Source: Sepioteuthis lessoniana
Taxonomy: Eukaryota; Mollusca; Cephalopoda; Myopsida; Loliginidae
Assembly (NCBI GenBank): GCA_963585895.1
Contig: OY757939.1
Coordinates: 25,396,323-25,460,322, forward strand
Direction of reading: 5' to 3'
DNA length: 64,000 nucleotides
In this document: positions 19,556 through 30,317 of the stretch, piece after piece
Layout of the letters: every line of letters begins with the position of its first letter
Numbering within the stretch: position 1 is the first letter of the stretch
Position numbers and translations under genes: made by a program
Notes under the pieces: generated by a model
Databases searched by the model: none
The model's input: only the letters and a program-made list of their open reading frames with translations
What the model was told of the DNA's origin: nothing

Positions 19556-19890
19556 AGCCCAGTCGTGATATAACACTAAACAATCTGATGGTGGGGCTCC
19601 AGTAATGCTAGAGCTTTTGGGAATCTGAAGTAACAGTTCACTGCCATCGCTCCCAGATCCACTCTGGCCCGAACCGGAGTTGTAACACCTCTATGGGTCA
19701 AATAGAACTAAACAGCGTAATTAGGCTAAACTGAATTGCTTCAAATTAACTCTTTTTACATTTAACTGTGTTGAACAAAAAATTATAATTATTCTAAACT
19801 GAATTGTTTGAAACTTTTAACAAATTGACTTAATTCAGCGTCAAATAACCAGGAAAGGGTTGATACGCCTTTAAACAGAACAACCAAAAA
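19556..19890 (+). mobile_element. VR retroposon copy
   Basis: Head without its first 40 bp (AACACTAAACAATCTGATGG), three array units, then CAAATAACCAGGAAAGGGTT and an AACC-rich end (CCAACCAACC). It is flanked on both sides by S2 pieces (19480-19555 and 19893-19967), so VR may have inserted into S2. Confidence 0.8.
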
Positions 19891-19892
19891 CC

Positions 19893-19967
19893 AACCAACC
19901 ATCAATTCAAAACTCCGCTCAAAAATTGACCTTGTTTCGTATCCTGTTCGTGCCAAGGAGTTGTCTG
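19893..19967 (+). mobile_element. SINE S2 3'-end fragment
   Basis: AACTCCGCTCAAAAATTGAC, CTTGTTTCGTATCCTG and AAGGAGTTG continue S2 from the piece ending at 19555. Confidence 0.65.
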
Positions 19968-19971
19968 CACA

Positions 19972-20007
19972 AACACACACACACACACACACACACACGT
20001 GTGTGTG

Positions 20008-20044
<37 letters not shown>
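19972..20044. repeat. Compound (CA)n(GT)n(TA)n(GA)n microsatellite
   Basis: Four successive dinucleotide runs in 73 bp. Confidence 0.95.
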
Positions 20045-20689
20045 CTGATAATTATTTCCGTCGCTAATGAAACGGATGCTTGAACAGCTGGTATGACTTA
20101 CAGAAAGACACTTGATAGAATAGCAAAGAATATTCATGATAAATATCTTGTTAATACAGTGGAGTCCTGTTGTCATAACCCAATTATTATGTTTATGTAG
20201 ATAGAGTCTTTCAAGGGATACGTAATTTTTTCATGGGATGAAAGATAACAAGATTGAATTAAACGTTTATGCTTCACAATTATTAATATGATCGTCCCTT
20301 CGCTGTGCAACGTTTCTTTGTGTTTTTTTTTTTAAATCGTCGTATAATTTTGATTCATAAATTAAAACTGAAGGTATGGGTGGCTTAACGGTTAACGCCA
20401 CAGGCAATTAAATTGGTCATCCAAATTCAGGTTTTGGCTATGGTAGTTGGAAATAATTTCTCGCTCTCGCACCGGATTGGGTTGCGACAGATGACCTTTA
20501 TGTTTAACGTGGGAGCAGGTTTTATGTTGTCGGGTGTGTCAGGTTGAAGGTTGTTAGCTGTTCCCAAACAAGATTAAAAAGCCGTAGTTTTTATCCGAGG
20601 GACGAAAAGAAGCCGATAATTACATGCGAATCCCTTTTATTTATGCTTCCATTACCGACCTGTTTTTACGGGGTTTTCATTTTAAAACT
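20045..20689. other. Unassigned, with a SINE-like segment at 20376-20600
   Basis: GGTGGCTTAACGGTTAACGC near 20383 is A-box-like, and CCAAATTCAGGTTTTGGC follows about 20 bp later. No second copy was seen, so this is a weak tRNA-SINE candidate. Confidence 0.35.
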
Positions 20690-21333
20690 TCAGTTAGATT
20701 TGTTTCTTTGGGTTTTATGACATATCAACCATCGTTGGTTATTTAATGCCACATCTTCTTTACACATATATATTAAATATATATGATTTGGTTAGGTTTG
20801 CTTTTATGGCATATCAACAATTATCGGTTATTTAATGGCAAATCCATTTTTTACATATATATTAGATATATGATTTGTAAACTTATTTTGTGGACACACT
20901 GTTAAATGATCAAACAGTTCTATTTCTAACAATTCAATTTAGCATAAGTCAACAAAGTTAAATGATTCCAAGTATTGCTATGTATCACAAACATTTCAAT
21001 TAAATGTCAGTCATTTGCTTACGCACAGTTTAAAGATCAAATAGTTCTATTTTAAGCAATTCAATTTAGCACAAGTAATTTCTTTTTACAGAATAAATTT
21101 CAAACAGTTCTATTTTACACATAGATAGGACCCTATCAGCTGCTACCACTCCGGGCCAGAGTGGACCAGGGAGCAATGGCAGTGAAGGAGTACTCTTCAT
21201 TCACTAAACATCCAGCATTACTGGGGCCTCACCATCAGATTGTATAATGTCATATACAGGACACTCGTTGGGAGGTCTTACCCCTTTGCAAAGATGCAGT
21301 CGGTGTATTTTACAGCTCCAGCCGACTAGGCTC
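20690..21333 (-). mobile_element. VR retroposon with duplicated tail
   Basis: Two tail units at 20697-20880 (ATATCAACCATCGTTGG and ATATCAACAATTATCGG, each followed by TACATATATATTA). Then a mixed array, then the complete head to CAGCCGACTAGGC. Confidence 0.88.
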
Positions 21334-21337
21334 CGTA

Positions 21338-21705
21338 TAGCAATTTATATAAGATAGGAGTTTTACTTTAAACAATTCAATAAAGCATATGTCATTTGTT
21401 TGCTCTCAGTTTAAATGTCAAAAAATGCTATTACTAATGGTTCAGTTTAGCATACGCACACAATTTAGGTTTATTTGATCTATAGATAAGACTCTAGCAG
21501 GTGCTACCACTCCGGGCTTGAGTGGACCTGGAAGAAATGAAAATGAAGGGGCACTCCGCATTCGTCCAAAGCTTCAGCATAACTGGAACCTCACCATCAG
21601 ATTGTTTAGTGTCATAACCAGGATACTCGTTGAGGTAGGGGGCTCTCGCCCTTCTGCAGAGATGCAGTCGATGTTTTCTACAGCCCTCGTTGACTGGGCT
21701 CCCCT
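21338..21705 (-). mobile_element. VR retroposon lacking tail
   Basis: Two array units then a complete head (CTACCACTCCGGGCTTGAGT through CTCGTTGACTGGGC). It follows the preceding VR head to tail. Confidence 0.82.
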
Positions 21706-22784
21706 CGGTTAGAGGGAAAAAAATTCTTCGTTACAATCATATGACTGCTATTAGACTTTTTCCTTCGACCCAGTCTAATATGACTAGCCTGTTACATATT
21801 TGAAACCCTATCACTCCGTTCAGTGCCAGAAAACAAACTGCTGAAGTAATCTAAATTTCATACACCTTTTTTTTTATCAGTTCTGTTAACCAGCCGGCAT
21901 GCAGCTTTTTTCTTTAAAAAGATGAAAAACCGTCATTTCGTGTTCTTGCTGGTAGACGAGCAATGACCACTAGTCTGTCATTCATCGTATCTGTTATATC
22001 TACAGGTGTAGGCCTCAGCGTCACACATTCGTTGCTGAGCTTGTTACCTTCTTCACACGTGCCTAGGATCATGGACAAATATTAGCCATCACCATCGACA
22101 TATATCAACCAACCAAATAGCTCTAAAAGTTTGGGCTCAGTTGGCTGATACAAGTTTCTAGGTCGCTAACCGTTAAATCACTTCACCTGTATTGAAGAGT
22201 TGATGTCTTTTTTTTTTCAGTCGAAACAATTCTCATTGCCAGATAAGTAATGACAGTCGTCGCTGTTTGCATATTTTTTGTACTCTCTATAAGCAGCAGC
22301 AATATCACAGATCGAGAAAAAGAAAAAAAAAAGAAAAAAAAAGAAAAACCAGTTTCCAAGAACTGTCGTCATTTTGGTCATTCGTTTTTAGCGTGTTCCT
22401 CGGAGCCGGTACTAATGATTTAATGGCTTTGCGTGGAATCCACTAGATTGAATTAGTTTTGCATTAGGCTCCGTTGCGATTCACAGGAGACAGCTGCCGG
22501 TGCTAAGCAGTGGGAGAGGGCAAGCACATTTACCATTACTCAATTAGTCAAATATAAATCCATGTTCCAAGTCGCAAAAGGTAGGTAGATTTTAAAGCAG
22601 GCTTTTTTAAAACTTTTATTTTTGGATTTCTTACCATCCATCAGAATGTGCCATGGAGGAAGAAGGAAGACCAATTCTAATAAGAAATTCTTGAATCATA
22701 ATCAATGACAAATCAAAAGTTTAGCGCCATGCCGATCTACTGCAAATCAGACACATGCATGAAATATACGATTAGAATGGAAAG

Positions 22785-22815
<31 letters not shown>
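21706..22815. other. Unassigned DNA
   Basis: An A-rich tract lies at 22316-22347 and a T-run at 22796-22816. No gene or recognised repeat. Confidence 0.4.
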
Positions 22816-23005
22816 GTTTAATGGCATATTAACCTTCGTGTGTTATTTAATGCCAAAGCCATAGCTGGCGGAATAAGGCAATTCATTTCTTCTGAGGAGT
22901 TCTAGCGTGAAAGTGAGCGTAATAACGCCGTGACTAGAGTTCGAACTCACTAACTTCAATACCGAAATCAAGTCCTTTAGCCATTACCCATACCAGCCTT
23001 TTAGC
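22816..23005 (-). mobile_element. SINE S1 copy
   Basis: Tail complement GTTTAATGGCATATTAACC, body, B-box complement GAGTTCGAACTC near 22937, head TTAGCCATTACCCATACC. Confidence 0.8.
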
Positions 23006-23036
23006 CATAATTCCCTCATAAACAGTATTTGTACTG

Positions 23037-23701
23037 GTTGGTAGTGTTTTATGGCATATCAACCTTTGGTGGTTACTTAACGCCAAGTCCATTTTTATGC
23101 AAATAATCAGTTCTATCTCAAACAATTCAGTTTAGCATGAGTGCATAGTATAATTGTGAAAAATATTTCTATTTCAAACTATTCAGTTTATTCAAACAGT
23201 TCTAATTCAGCTAATTCAGTTTAGTATAAGTTCATATTTTATTTACACCCAGTTAAATGTCAAAACAGTTCTATATATAACAGTTCAGTTTAGTGTAATT
23301 ACTGTTTCAATGTCAAAAACAGTTCCATTTCAAACAATTCAGTTTAGCATTAGTACGCAGTTTAAATGTAAGTACAGTTTATTTGTCAAAAACATTTCTA
23401 TTTAAAGCTATTCAGTTTAGTCAAACAGTTCTAATTCAAACAATACAGTTTAGCATAAATATGCAGTTAGTTCTATTTAACACATAGATAAGGCCCTGTA
23501 AGGTGCCACCACTTCGGGCCAGAATGGACCTGGGAGCAATGGCAATTATGGGGTACTTCGCATTCCCCAAAGCTCCAGAATCACTGGAACCTCACCATCA
23601 GATTGCTTAGTGTCATAACCAGGACACTCGTTTTGGGGGGTGTCTGACTCCTCTGCTGAGGTGCAGTCGGTGTATTCTACAGCTCCAGCCGACTGGGCAA
23701 A
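23037..23701 (-). mobile_element. VR retroposon copy
   Basis: Single tail unit, about seven array units, then a complete head to CCAGCCGACTGGGCAA. GTACTG at 23031-23036 and 23702-23707 may be the target-site duplication. The sequences on either side read as one S1 copy split by the insertion. Confidence 0.88.
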
Positions 23702-23855
23702 GTACTGATACTACTTAACACATAGCTCGGGGGTAAGAAGGTTATGCCTTTCCCAAGAGTATTTGTCAGAAAGGGGATGCAATAGAGTCAGTTGGGTTCG
23801 AACTCGTTTACTATGATATCACAGCCCAGTTCGTTAGCCACTACATTAAGGCTAC
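23702..23855 (-). mobile_element. SINE S1, 5' part
   Basis: CTGATACTACTTAACACATA, ATGCCTTTCCCAAGAG, GGGTTCGAACTCG and TTAGCCACTAC are S1 body and head in antisense. Confidence 0.75.
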
Positions 23856-24325
23856 TTTTTCCTTGAGAATCGAAAGTCTCCCAGCGTTTTTCTTTCCGAC
23901 AAAATCTTTGATTCTTATAATTTCCCAGTTGATTATTCGGTCATTGAATTATTTTACTTTGCTGTACCGTTCTCTATGTCATGTGTTATCAAAGGAACAC
24001 TATAATATTGTGGCCTGTGGACAAATATCCGTGTGTCTTGTGGTCAAGGGAATGTGCATTGCGTTGTCAGCGCCGGACTGCCGTACAGAGGGAAGGAGAA
24101 TGAAACTCATAAAGCAGAGCTTGGCTCTTCACCTGTTCTTTCTGCAAATTATGGTACAAAATATTATTTTTTTCATTTCTTTCCTGAAAAGCAAGCAAAT
24201 TCTCGATTCCTTCCTGGATGAAAAATAATGCTTACTAAAGTAAACCTAAGAAATTTCAGTTTTACTGTTAGCTTATATCATTTGTCCGTCTATTGCAAAC
24301 CGAAAGAAAATTTAAATAAAATCAA
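23856..24325. other. Unassigned DNA
   Basis: A 121-codon open frame lies at 23863-24228 on plus. It has no recognisable domain, no homologous repeat here, and no splice or promoter context that I can support. Confidence 0.35.
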
Positions 24326-24617
24326 GAGTATCGATTCGTGCTTGGTCCTCTCCATAAAATGGCCTTGTGTAGCATTCTGACTTAGTGGGAAATCAAATAC
24401 ATACCGACTTTGACGAGTGAATGAGTCTCGATTAATACGAAATCCCCACCCTAAAATGGCCTTGTGCCGCATTCTCCCTTGGTGACAAGTCAGATTCATA
24501 CCGACATCGACGAGCGAATGAGTCTCGATTCATAGGAAATTCCCACCCTAAATGGCCTTGTGCCACATTCTGGCTTGGTGAGAAGTCAGATACATACGTA
24601 CTTTGACGAGCGAATGC
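24326..24617. repeat. Three-unit tandem repeat, 97-bp period
   Basis: Units start at 24326, 24423 and 24520 with GAGTATCGATT/GAGTCTCGATT. They share AAATGGCCTTGTG.CGCATTCT or close variants, and GACGAGCGAAT. Related single pieces occur at about 13395-13435 and 60485-60510 (complement), so the unit comes from a dispersed family. Confidence 0.88.
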
Positions 24618-25079
24618 ATTCCATCTATTGACTTTGTCGGTCTAATATTCTCTGAATGTATGGGGATGTGGCTCTGTATATCTAAGCAATCCAAATAATT
24701 AAAAGCTCTATAATCATAATGATCTCCGCTTCTTTTCTCGTTCTCATTCACGTGGTCTTACAGAATCTCTTTGAAGTCGCCAATATACCATTTCTAATTT
24801 GGCATCAAGCAGTCTTTCTTCTGAAGATCCTCAATATTTTTATAAACTTTTGAATTGCTGGATCCCTTTACCACAAAAAAACCCTTAGATTTAATTTAAC
24901 CAGATCGTTTGCGTGACTTCAAAGGACCCGCTTTAGAGACGCTAAGGTGTTTGGGGTTTAATCATTTCCTCTGTGCATAGACTGACCGGTAATTTCTTTT
25001 TCAACCGCACTTAAAATTCCATAGTAAACAATTATAGCTTCCTGCAAATATTTTCGATAAAATTTAATCACAATTTTCT
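24618..25079. other. Unassigned DNA
   Basis: Nothing recognised. Confidence 0.4.
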
Positions 25080-25205
25080 GGTATCAAGTATTCCTATTTA
25101 TTACAAATAATTTTCAAAAAGATCTTTTGATCCATTGATGAGAACCAAACTGGTACTACCACTCCGAGTCAAAGGGGACTATAGTGAACATTCTTTTCCC
25201 ACCTG
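25080..25205 (-). repeat. VR fragment (array end and head start)
   Basis: TGGTATCAAGTATTCC, TTTTGATCCATTGATGAG and GGTACTACCACTCCGAGTC are antisense VR pieces. Confidence 0.6.
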
Positions 25206-25268
25206 CTTTTCATTTTAAAATTGACTGCTCAGGTTTATAAATAACAACTCATAATTCTGGTCTGCTTT

Positions 25269-25485
25269 GTTCAGCTCGTAGGTCAAGGCCACCTGACGTG
25301 TACCAGAGAAACCCAGTATTCATGTCACGTCACTAAGACCGATACTCCTTGGACCTCAGGGTGTCATTCCCCAGGATCTTACCTGCTTCGGCAGGCCTTG
25401 GTTTATCACCTGGTGCCTAAGGCACCCTTTTCTTAAAGGAATGCCGACGAGATCCAACGCATTTTTGAAGTCACTGGGTGTGTGT
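25269..25485. repeat. Repeat D, copy 2
   Basis: Matches 13149-13372 in order: AAGGCCACCTGACG, CTCCTTGGACCTC, TTCGGCAGG, ACCTGGTGCC, ACCCTTTTCTTAAAG, AATGCCGACGAG. Confidence 0.7.
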
Positions 25486-25614
25486 GGGCTTTATCCTGCA
25501 CCCGGAACCCACTTAAAAAAACTTTGTGCTACAGTTTAGTGTTCGCAGGGAACTAGATAGTACTTATGTTGAATAAAGCCAAGATAAGATTTCCCTGCTT
25601 CGTACAGTTTATTC
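25486..25614. other. Unassigned DNA
   Basis: Short interval, nothing recognised. Confidence 0.4.
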
Positions 25615-25792
25615 ATTATATGGACCTAGGAGTAATGGAAAAGAAAGCGTAACTTTGCACTCTATAGGTCTCTAGAAGTGGATCCTCATCATCAGATCCA
25701 GTTTAGTGTTATGCCTAGGGCCCCTCATTTTGCAGGTAAGAATCTTACCCCTCTGAAGAGGATACAGTTAGCCTATTTTACACACCGACGCC
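25615..25792 (-). repeat. VR head fragment, diverged
   Basis: ATGGACCTAGGAGTAATGG, TCATCATCAGATCCAGTTTA, TTACCCCTCTGAAGAG, GATACAGTTAGCC keep VR head order in antisense. Confidence 0.65.
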
Positions 25793-25885
25793 ATGATAAA
25801 CTTTTAAATATAGATTTAATTCATATGTAGTGAGAATTGTGAAGATTTTAATTCCCTGTCTTCAACACGTGACCAAAATGTGCAC

Positions 25886-25888
<3 letters not shown>

Positions 25889-25949
<61 letters not shown>
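25889..25949. repeat. (TA)n microsatellite
   Basis: About 30 TA dinucleotides. Confidence 0.95.
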
Positions 25950-25951
<2 letters not shown>

Positions 25952-26003
25952 TCCGCAAATAAACTGTTTCGTTGTATCATAATTCGTCAGTGTAGCTATA
26001 TAT

Positions 26004-26590
26004 ATCATCATCATCAAGTCTCACTGACGGCACGGATTTCACTGACTCTTTTTCCATCCATCTCTATCAACCATCTCACCCAGCAGATCTTCGAAACTAA
26101 ATCCTGTGTCCGCACAGAGGTGAAGTAGATAAGTTCTTGCTAATCGGCCAACACTAGCACGTCCATGTCGAGGTGTCCGTGGAAGAACGTCACTTATGAG
26201 TTCGTCATTGCTTCTCCAGCAGTCGCTCTCGGGTCTTGTTCATCTTATTTGGATGGTTTATGAGATGGGAGTTAAGTGGCTGTACAGCTGTTGTTTCGTG
26301 GGGTATGACTTCCAGGATTTGTTCAATATAGCTCGTAGTATTTTTGAGTAATTCCTATGTAGTTTTTTCTTTATGCCTTTTCATAACGTCCATGTGGTGC
26401 TTTCACACACTGGTATTGACACAGGCACTGCTTGGAAGAAATCACGTTTTTTTTTTTACATCGGATGGATCAGACTTCTGAATTATTGATAATATATCGA
26501 TGGAAGTCCAGACTTAAGCTAGGCGTCTGTTAACTTCCCTTTCAGTAGATGTGATATTACTGTTGAGGTATGTGAAATCTACTAATTTTT
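26004..26590 (-). pseudogene. RTE-like LINE 3' fragment, heavily decayed
   Basis: On minus, broken frames retain RTE C-terminal landmarks: a region homologous to the FFQAA segment, QLYSHL, a block equivalent to WRSxDELxSDV, and EDLLGEM. It ends in (TGATGA) at 26004-26015. Compared with the copy at 49345-50025 it has many frameshifts and substitutions, so it is an older insertion. Confidence 0.78.
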
Positions 26591-26597
26591 GAAAATT

Positions 26598-26599
<2 letters not shown>

Positions 26600-26637
<38 letters not shown>

Positions 26638-26670
26638 GTGTATGTGTGTAGTGTATGTGTGTTTGCGCGT
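26600..26670. repeat. (TA)n(TG)n microsatellite
   Basis: TA run then GT-rich variants. Confidence 0.9.
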
Positions 26671-26719
26671 ATGTGATATTACTATCGAGTTATATGAAGT
26701 CTAGTAATTTTGGAAAAAA

Positions 26720-26723
<4 letters not shown>

Positions 26724-26795
<72 letters not shown>

Positions 26796-26820
26796 TTATA
26801 TATATATATATATATATATA
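26724..26820. repeat. (CA)n(TA)n microsatellite
   Basis: About 30 CA dinucleotides, then interrupted TA, ending at the mariner terminus. Confidence 0.95.
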
Positions 26821-27714
26821 TACGTGGTGTCTTCAATAAGTTTCCAGACTTTTTTGAACAGGCATTTAAAATTGTCGTAGACTTTTGAAAATTCACTATG
26901 TTATTGCTATACATCTTATGGGATGACTGGCCAATTTTTATGATTTCAGGTTCAAATGATCAGCTACAGAAGGAATTAGAATACATCCTTCTAAAGCCTG
27001 ATTGTCACAGCTGGTGAATTTCAAAAATGCAATCTGGACGAGAGGAAGAACGATATGCAATAAAATTCTGTTTTAAACTTGGAAAAAATGCCACAGAAAC
27101 GTATGGAATGCCTAAGACTGCTTTTCGAACATCTTGTATGAATCGAGCATCAGTTTTTGAGTGGCATAAGGGATTCAAGGAAAGCAGGGAATCTGCTTGA
27201 GAAGATCAGAGGTGTTGGAGGAGTAAAGAAGTCAATACACTAGAGTTGATTGGCCAAAGGGATAAAGTTAGGGTTACTATGTTGAGGTTTTAAGGGAGTT
27301 CAGGAAGAGATTCCGAGGGAAGAGGCCAGTACTCGGATCTGTGGCATTTCCACCTGGACAATACACCAGTCCATAACTCCATCCTTGTCACTGACTATTT
27401 GACCAAGATGGGCATAATGACAGTTTCTCACCCTCCCTGTAGTCTAGACCTTATTCCCTGTGACTTTTGGTTATTCCCTAAGCTCAGAGGCTGTCGTTAT
27501 GAGACAATTGAGGAGAGGAAAGAGGCTGTGACGAAGGTCATTGCCATACTCACACAAGAGGACTTCCATGGGGCCTTGTAGAAGTTGTTGGAACGGTTTA
27601 ACAAGTGCATTGCAGCCGGAGGAGATTACTTTGAAGGGGACTAGAGTTTTATGTGTGTACTATCAATAAAAGTGCCCATACGAAAACAGTCTGGAAACTT
27701 ATTTAATGATCCTC

Positions 27715-27717
<3 letters not shown>
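26821..27717 (+). mobile_element. Mariner element, internally deleted (SETMAR-type lineage)
   Basis: The ends are imperfect inverted repeats sharing AATAAGTTTCCAGACT (26836-26851 and its complement near 27689-27704), flanked by TA-rich DNA. From ATG at 27027 a frame reads MQSGREERYAIKFC...VFEWHKGFKE, the helix-turn-helix half of a mariner transposase, with an internal stop. After about 27300 the sequence jumps to the C-terminal catalytic part. HLDNTPVH holds the second aspartate. SHPPCSLDLIPCDFWLFPKL stands where the family has HPPYSPDLAPCDF, and here the third aspartate is retained. The central catalytic region is deleted. It is therefore non-autonomous, at 897 bp against roughly 1.3 kb for intact mariners. 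Confidence 0.92.
27399..27581 (+). pseudogene. Mariner transposase C-terminal catalytic remnant
   Basis: An open stretch of 60 codons covers the third-aspartate block (DLIPCDFWLFPKLRGCRYET) and the following helix region EERKEAVTKVIAILTQEDFHGAL. It is part of the deleted element 26821-27717. Without the N-terminal catalytic core it cannot be active. Confidence 0.88.
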
Positions 27718-27758
<41 letters not shown>

Positions 27759-27840
27759 TCATTTATGTGCATGTGTGTGCGTGTGTGTGTGTGAGAGAGA
27801 GAGAGTGTGTGTTTTTACATGTATGAGTGTGTGTGGGTGT
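27718..27840. repeat. (TA)n and GT/GA-rich microsatellite
   Basis: TA run to 27753, then GT and GA runs to about 27840. Confidence 0.9.
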
Positions 27841-27929
27841 ATTTTTCATTTAAACCAAGCAGTAACATTCCCTCGCGTTACGAGAACGTGACCTATCAAG
27901 CACACATTTCTTATGTAGATGACCATTAC

Positions 27930-28137
27930 ATTACACTGTTCTATTGAGAAAATCGGCTGGAGCAGGCAGATACTGCTCACTCGGCTGGGACAGTTGAAAA
28001 CACCGACAGCAAAGGCGTAACGAGTGTTCTAAATATGATACAAAACCATCTGATGGGGTGGCTCCAGTCCAGACGCTTTGGGGAATGTGGAGTAGCCCTT
28101 CATTGCTATTACAACGAGGTCCACCCTTACTCTGAAT
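27930..28137 (+). repeat. VR head, split by SINE S1
   Basis: Sense head with the start partly duplicated (GGCTGGAGCAGGCAG and GGCTGGGACAGTTG). It runs to ACGAGGTCCACCCTTACTC, where S1 interrupts it. It resumes at 28366. Confidence 0.82.
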
Positions 28138-28365
28138 AGGGAGTCCTCGTGGTTTAATGGTCAAAGCAGTGGGCTGTGAAATCGTAGAAAGTGAGTTCGA
28201 ACACCAGTTGCACTATTACGTTCACTTTCGGACAAATACCCTGGGAAAGTTATGAACCCAATTATGCTCCCAGCTATGGGTTAAATCGCATCAGTGCTTT
28301 TGTTCTAGAAGGATGGATTTTGCATTAAATAACCAACGAAAGTTGATATGCCATTAAACAAAGAA
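28138..28365 (+). mobile_element. SINE S1, complete, 15-bp TSD
   Basis: The direct repeat ACCCTTACTCTGAAT (28123-28137) / ACCCTTACTATGAAT (28366-28380) has one mismatch and brackets the element. The head CGTGGTTTAATGGTCAAAGC has an A-box-like motif and GAGTTCGAACACC is the B box. The body contains TTACGTTCACTTTCGGAC, and the tail is AAAGTTGATATGCCATTAAA. It is a template for S1 ends. It inserted into an existing VR copy. Confidence 0.93.
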
Positions 28366-28632
28366 ACCCTTACTATGAATGCTACCACATGATTGGGACC
28401 CATTTATGGTTGGCAGCGTGCAAAAAATGCTTGTTAAAATGAATTGTTACTGATACATACGAATACTTGAGACCATTTAACTCTGTGCAAACAAATGAAC
28501 TCCAGCTAGTTTAAAAGATTACCATCAAACTATTCATTTACAAATCATACATATAAATATATATATATATATATATATTCAGCATCGAATAACCATCAAG
28601 CGTTGATATGCCATAAAATCTAACCAATCAAC
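28366..28632 (+). repeat. VR, continuation after SINE insertion
   Basis: GAATGCTACCACATG continues the head interrupted at 28137. Decayed array units follow, then CGAATAACCATCAAGCGTTG and ATATGCCATAAAATC as tail. A (TA)n tract has expanded at 28555-28579. Confidence 0.8.
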
Positions 28633-28699
28633 TAACTGTTGCCATATAACGTTCTTTTGGACTAATCGGTTTTACTTGTTGCTTATAGTTAATATAAGA

Positions 28700-28800
28700 T
28701 TATTTTCTCAACAAGATAATTTACTGGGACACCAGAGCATCGGATGAAGAAAACCGTCTATAACGAAACGTTTATTTAATTATCTGTGTCTTGTAGTACG
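28700..28800 (+). mobile_element. Penelope-like 3'-tail fragment (putative)
   Basis: AGCATCGGATGAAGAAAACC...GTCTATAACGAAACGTTTAT shows a (C)GGATGA ... GAAAC pair, close to the hammerhead-core spacing of the other Penelope-like tails. No coding part is present. Confidence 0.45.
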
Positions 28801-28832
28801 TCGTTATAATAACTGTATTAGATAAGTTTAGG

Positions 28833-29883
28833 TTTTATTTGGTGTTTATGGCATATCAACCATTGTTGGTTATTTAATGCCAAATAGTTTTTATACATAT
28901 ATAATAAATATATATGATTTGGTTTAGTTGGGTTTTATGGCATATCAACCATTCTAGGGTATTTAATGCCAAACCCTCTTTATACATATATAATAAATAC
29001 ATATGGTTTAGTTGGGTTTTTGTGGCATATCAACCATTGTCGGGTATTTAATGCCAAATCCTCTTTATACATATGTATCAAATATGTATGATTGGTTTGG
29101 TTGGGTTATATGGCATATCAAACTGTGTTGGTTATTCAATGCTAAATCCTCTTTATGCATCTAAAGTCTTTAAATGAGCTTGAGCTCATTTTTTGCCTAT
29201 AGTTAGATGGTTGTAACCATTTCTCTCTAACTCGAATAATTCTATTTACAATTAATCAGTTGTTTGAATGCAGTTAAATTGTTTCATTATTTGCTATCTA
29301 ACGCTAATAATTCTTTTCAACGTTTATCATTTGTTTGCTGATATCGAAAAGTTTATAACAATTGCTGTTTAACTTTGATTCTAATCAAAACTATTCATAA
29401 TTTGCAAAAAGGCAGATGCTGCAAATTATTCTAATGAATTAGTAATAACACGCTTAAAGTGTTTCAAGTGATGCTATTTAGCACTAATTCTTCAATTCAA
29501 CATTACACATTAATTTTTCACAGTTAAATGGTTCCAAGTATTGATATGTATTACTAACAATTCAATTAGACAGTCATTTATTTACACACAGGTGGCAGTC
29601 AAATAGTTCTATTTCAATCAATTCAATTTAAAGCAAGTCTCAATTTAGATATCAAACAGTTCTATTTGACGCATAGATAGGACTATCTGGTACTACCACT
29701 CCACGCTAGAGCAGACCTTGGAGCAATGGCAATGAAGGGGCACTCAACGTTCTCCAAATCTCCAAAGCTGGTGCCTCAACATCAGAATATTTAATGTCAT
29801 ATCTAGGACACCCGATGGATGGGATTTTTACCCCTTTGCAGATGTGCAGTCGGTATATTCTACTCCCCAACCAACTGAGCACT
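28833..29883 (-). mobile_element. VR retroposon, longest copy, four tandem tails
   Basis: Four tail units of about 82 bp at 28833-29165 each read GGCATATCAA, (TTAATGCCAAA or variant), then ATACATAT. They are followed by about 70-bp array units (CAGTTAAATGGTT, TTGCTAT.TAACACTAA), 52-bp units, and a complete head to CCAACCAACTGAGC. At about 1.05 kb it is nearly twice the minimal element. Confidence 0.9.
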
Positions 29884-30308
29884 ATAATACGCTGTTAAGT
29901 AAAAAATATGTTTTGATTGGAAAATAATCAGCGTCGGGGGGTATGTGAAATAATATTTAGATAAAAGAATATTAAATTACGTTCAAGATGCAGGTCTAAA
30001 CCTGATTTCAAAATTTAAGAAACTCTCAGTCAACGTTACATTACTTACGATTAGCTGGGCTTAAACTATAACAGAGTTATCTTAATTCTCTCACTAGTCA
30101 ATGTACGGGTTTATATATATTTTACACAAGTTTCATTCTGTTGATAGTTTCTATGTTAGTTCAATATTATAGCTTGTTTAGTACATTATTATGTTTCCTG
30201 ATTTCTTTGTTTTATATCAAATAAATTTCTACTATAATAGAAGAACAGCAGTGATATTCTTTAATTCATAACTGATAGAATAAGAGTATTCATTCTTTTC
30301 AAAAGAGC
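29884..30308. other. Unassigned DNA
   Basis: Nothing recognised. Confidence 0.4.
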
Positions 30309-30317
30309 AATAGTCTG

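Noticed and set aside
23100..23480. CRISPR-like regularly spaced repeats
   Set aside because: The ~52-bp units are contiguous degenerate tandem repeats of the VR array, with no unique spacers, in a eukaryotic context.
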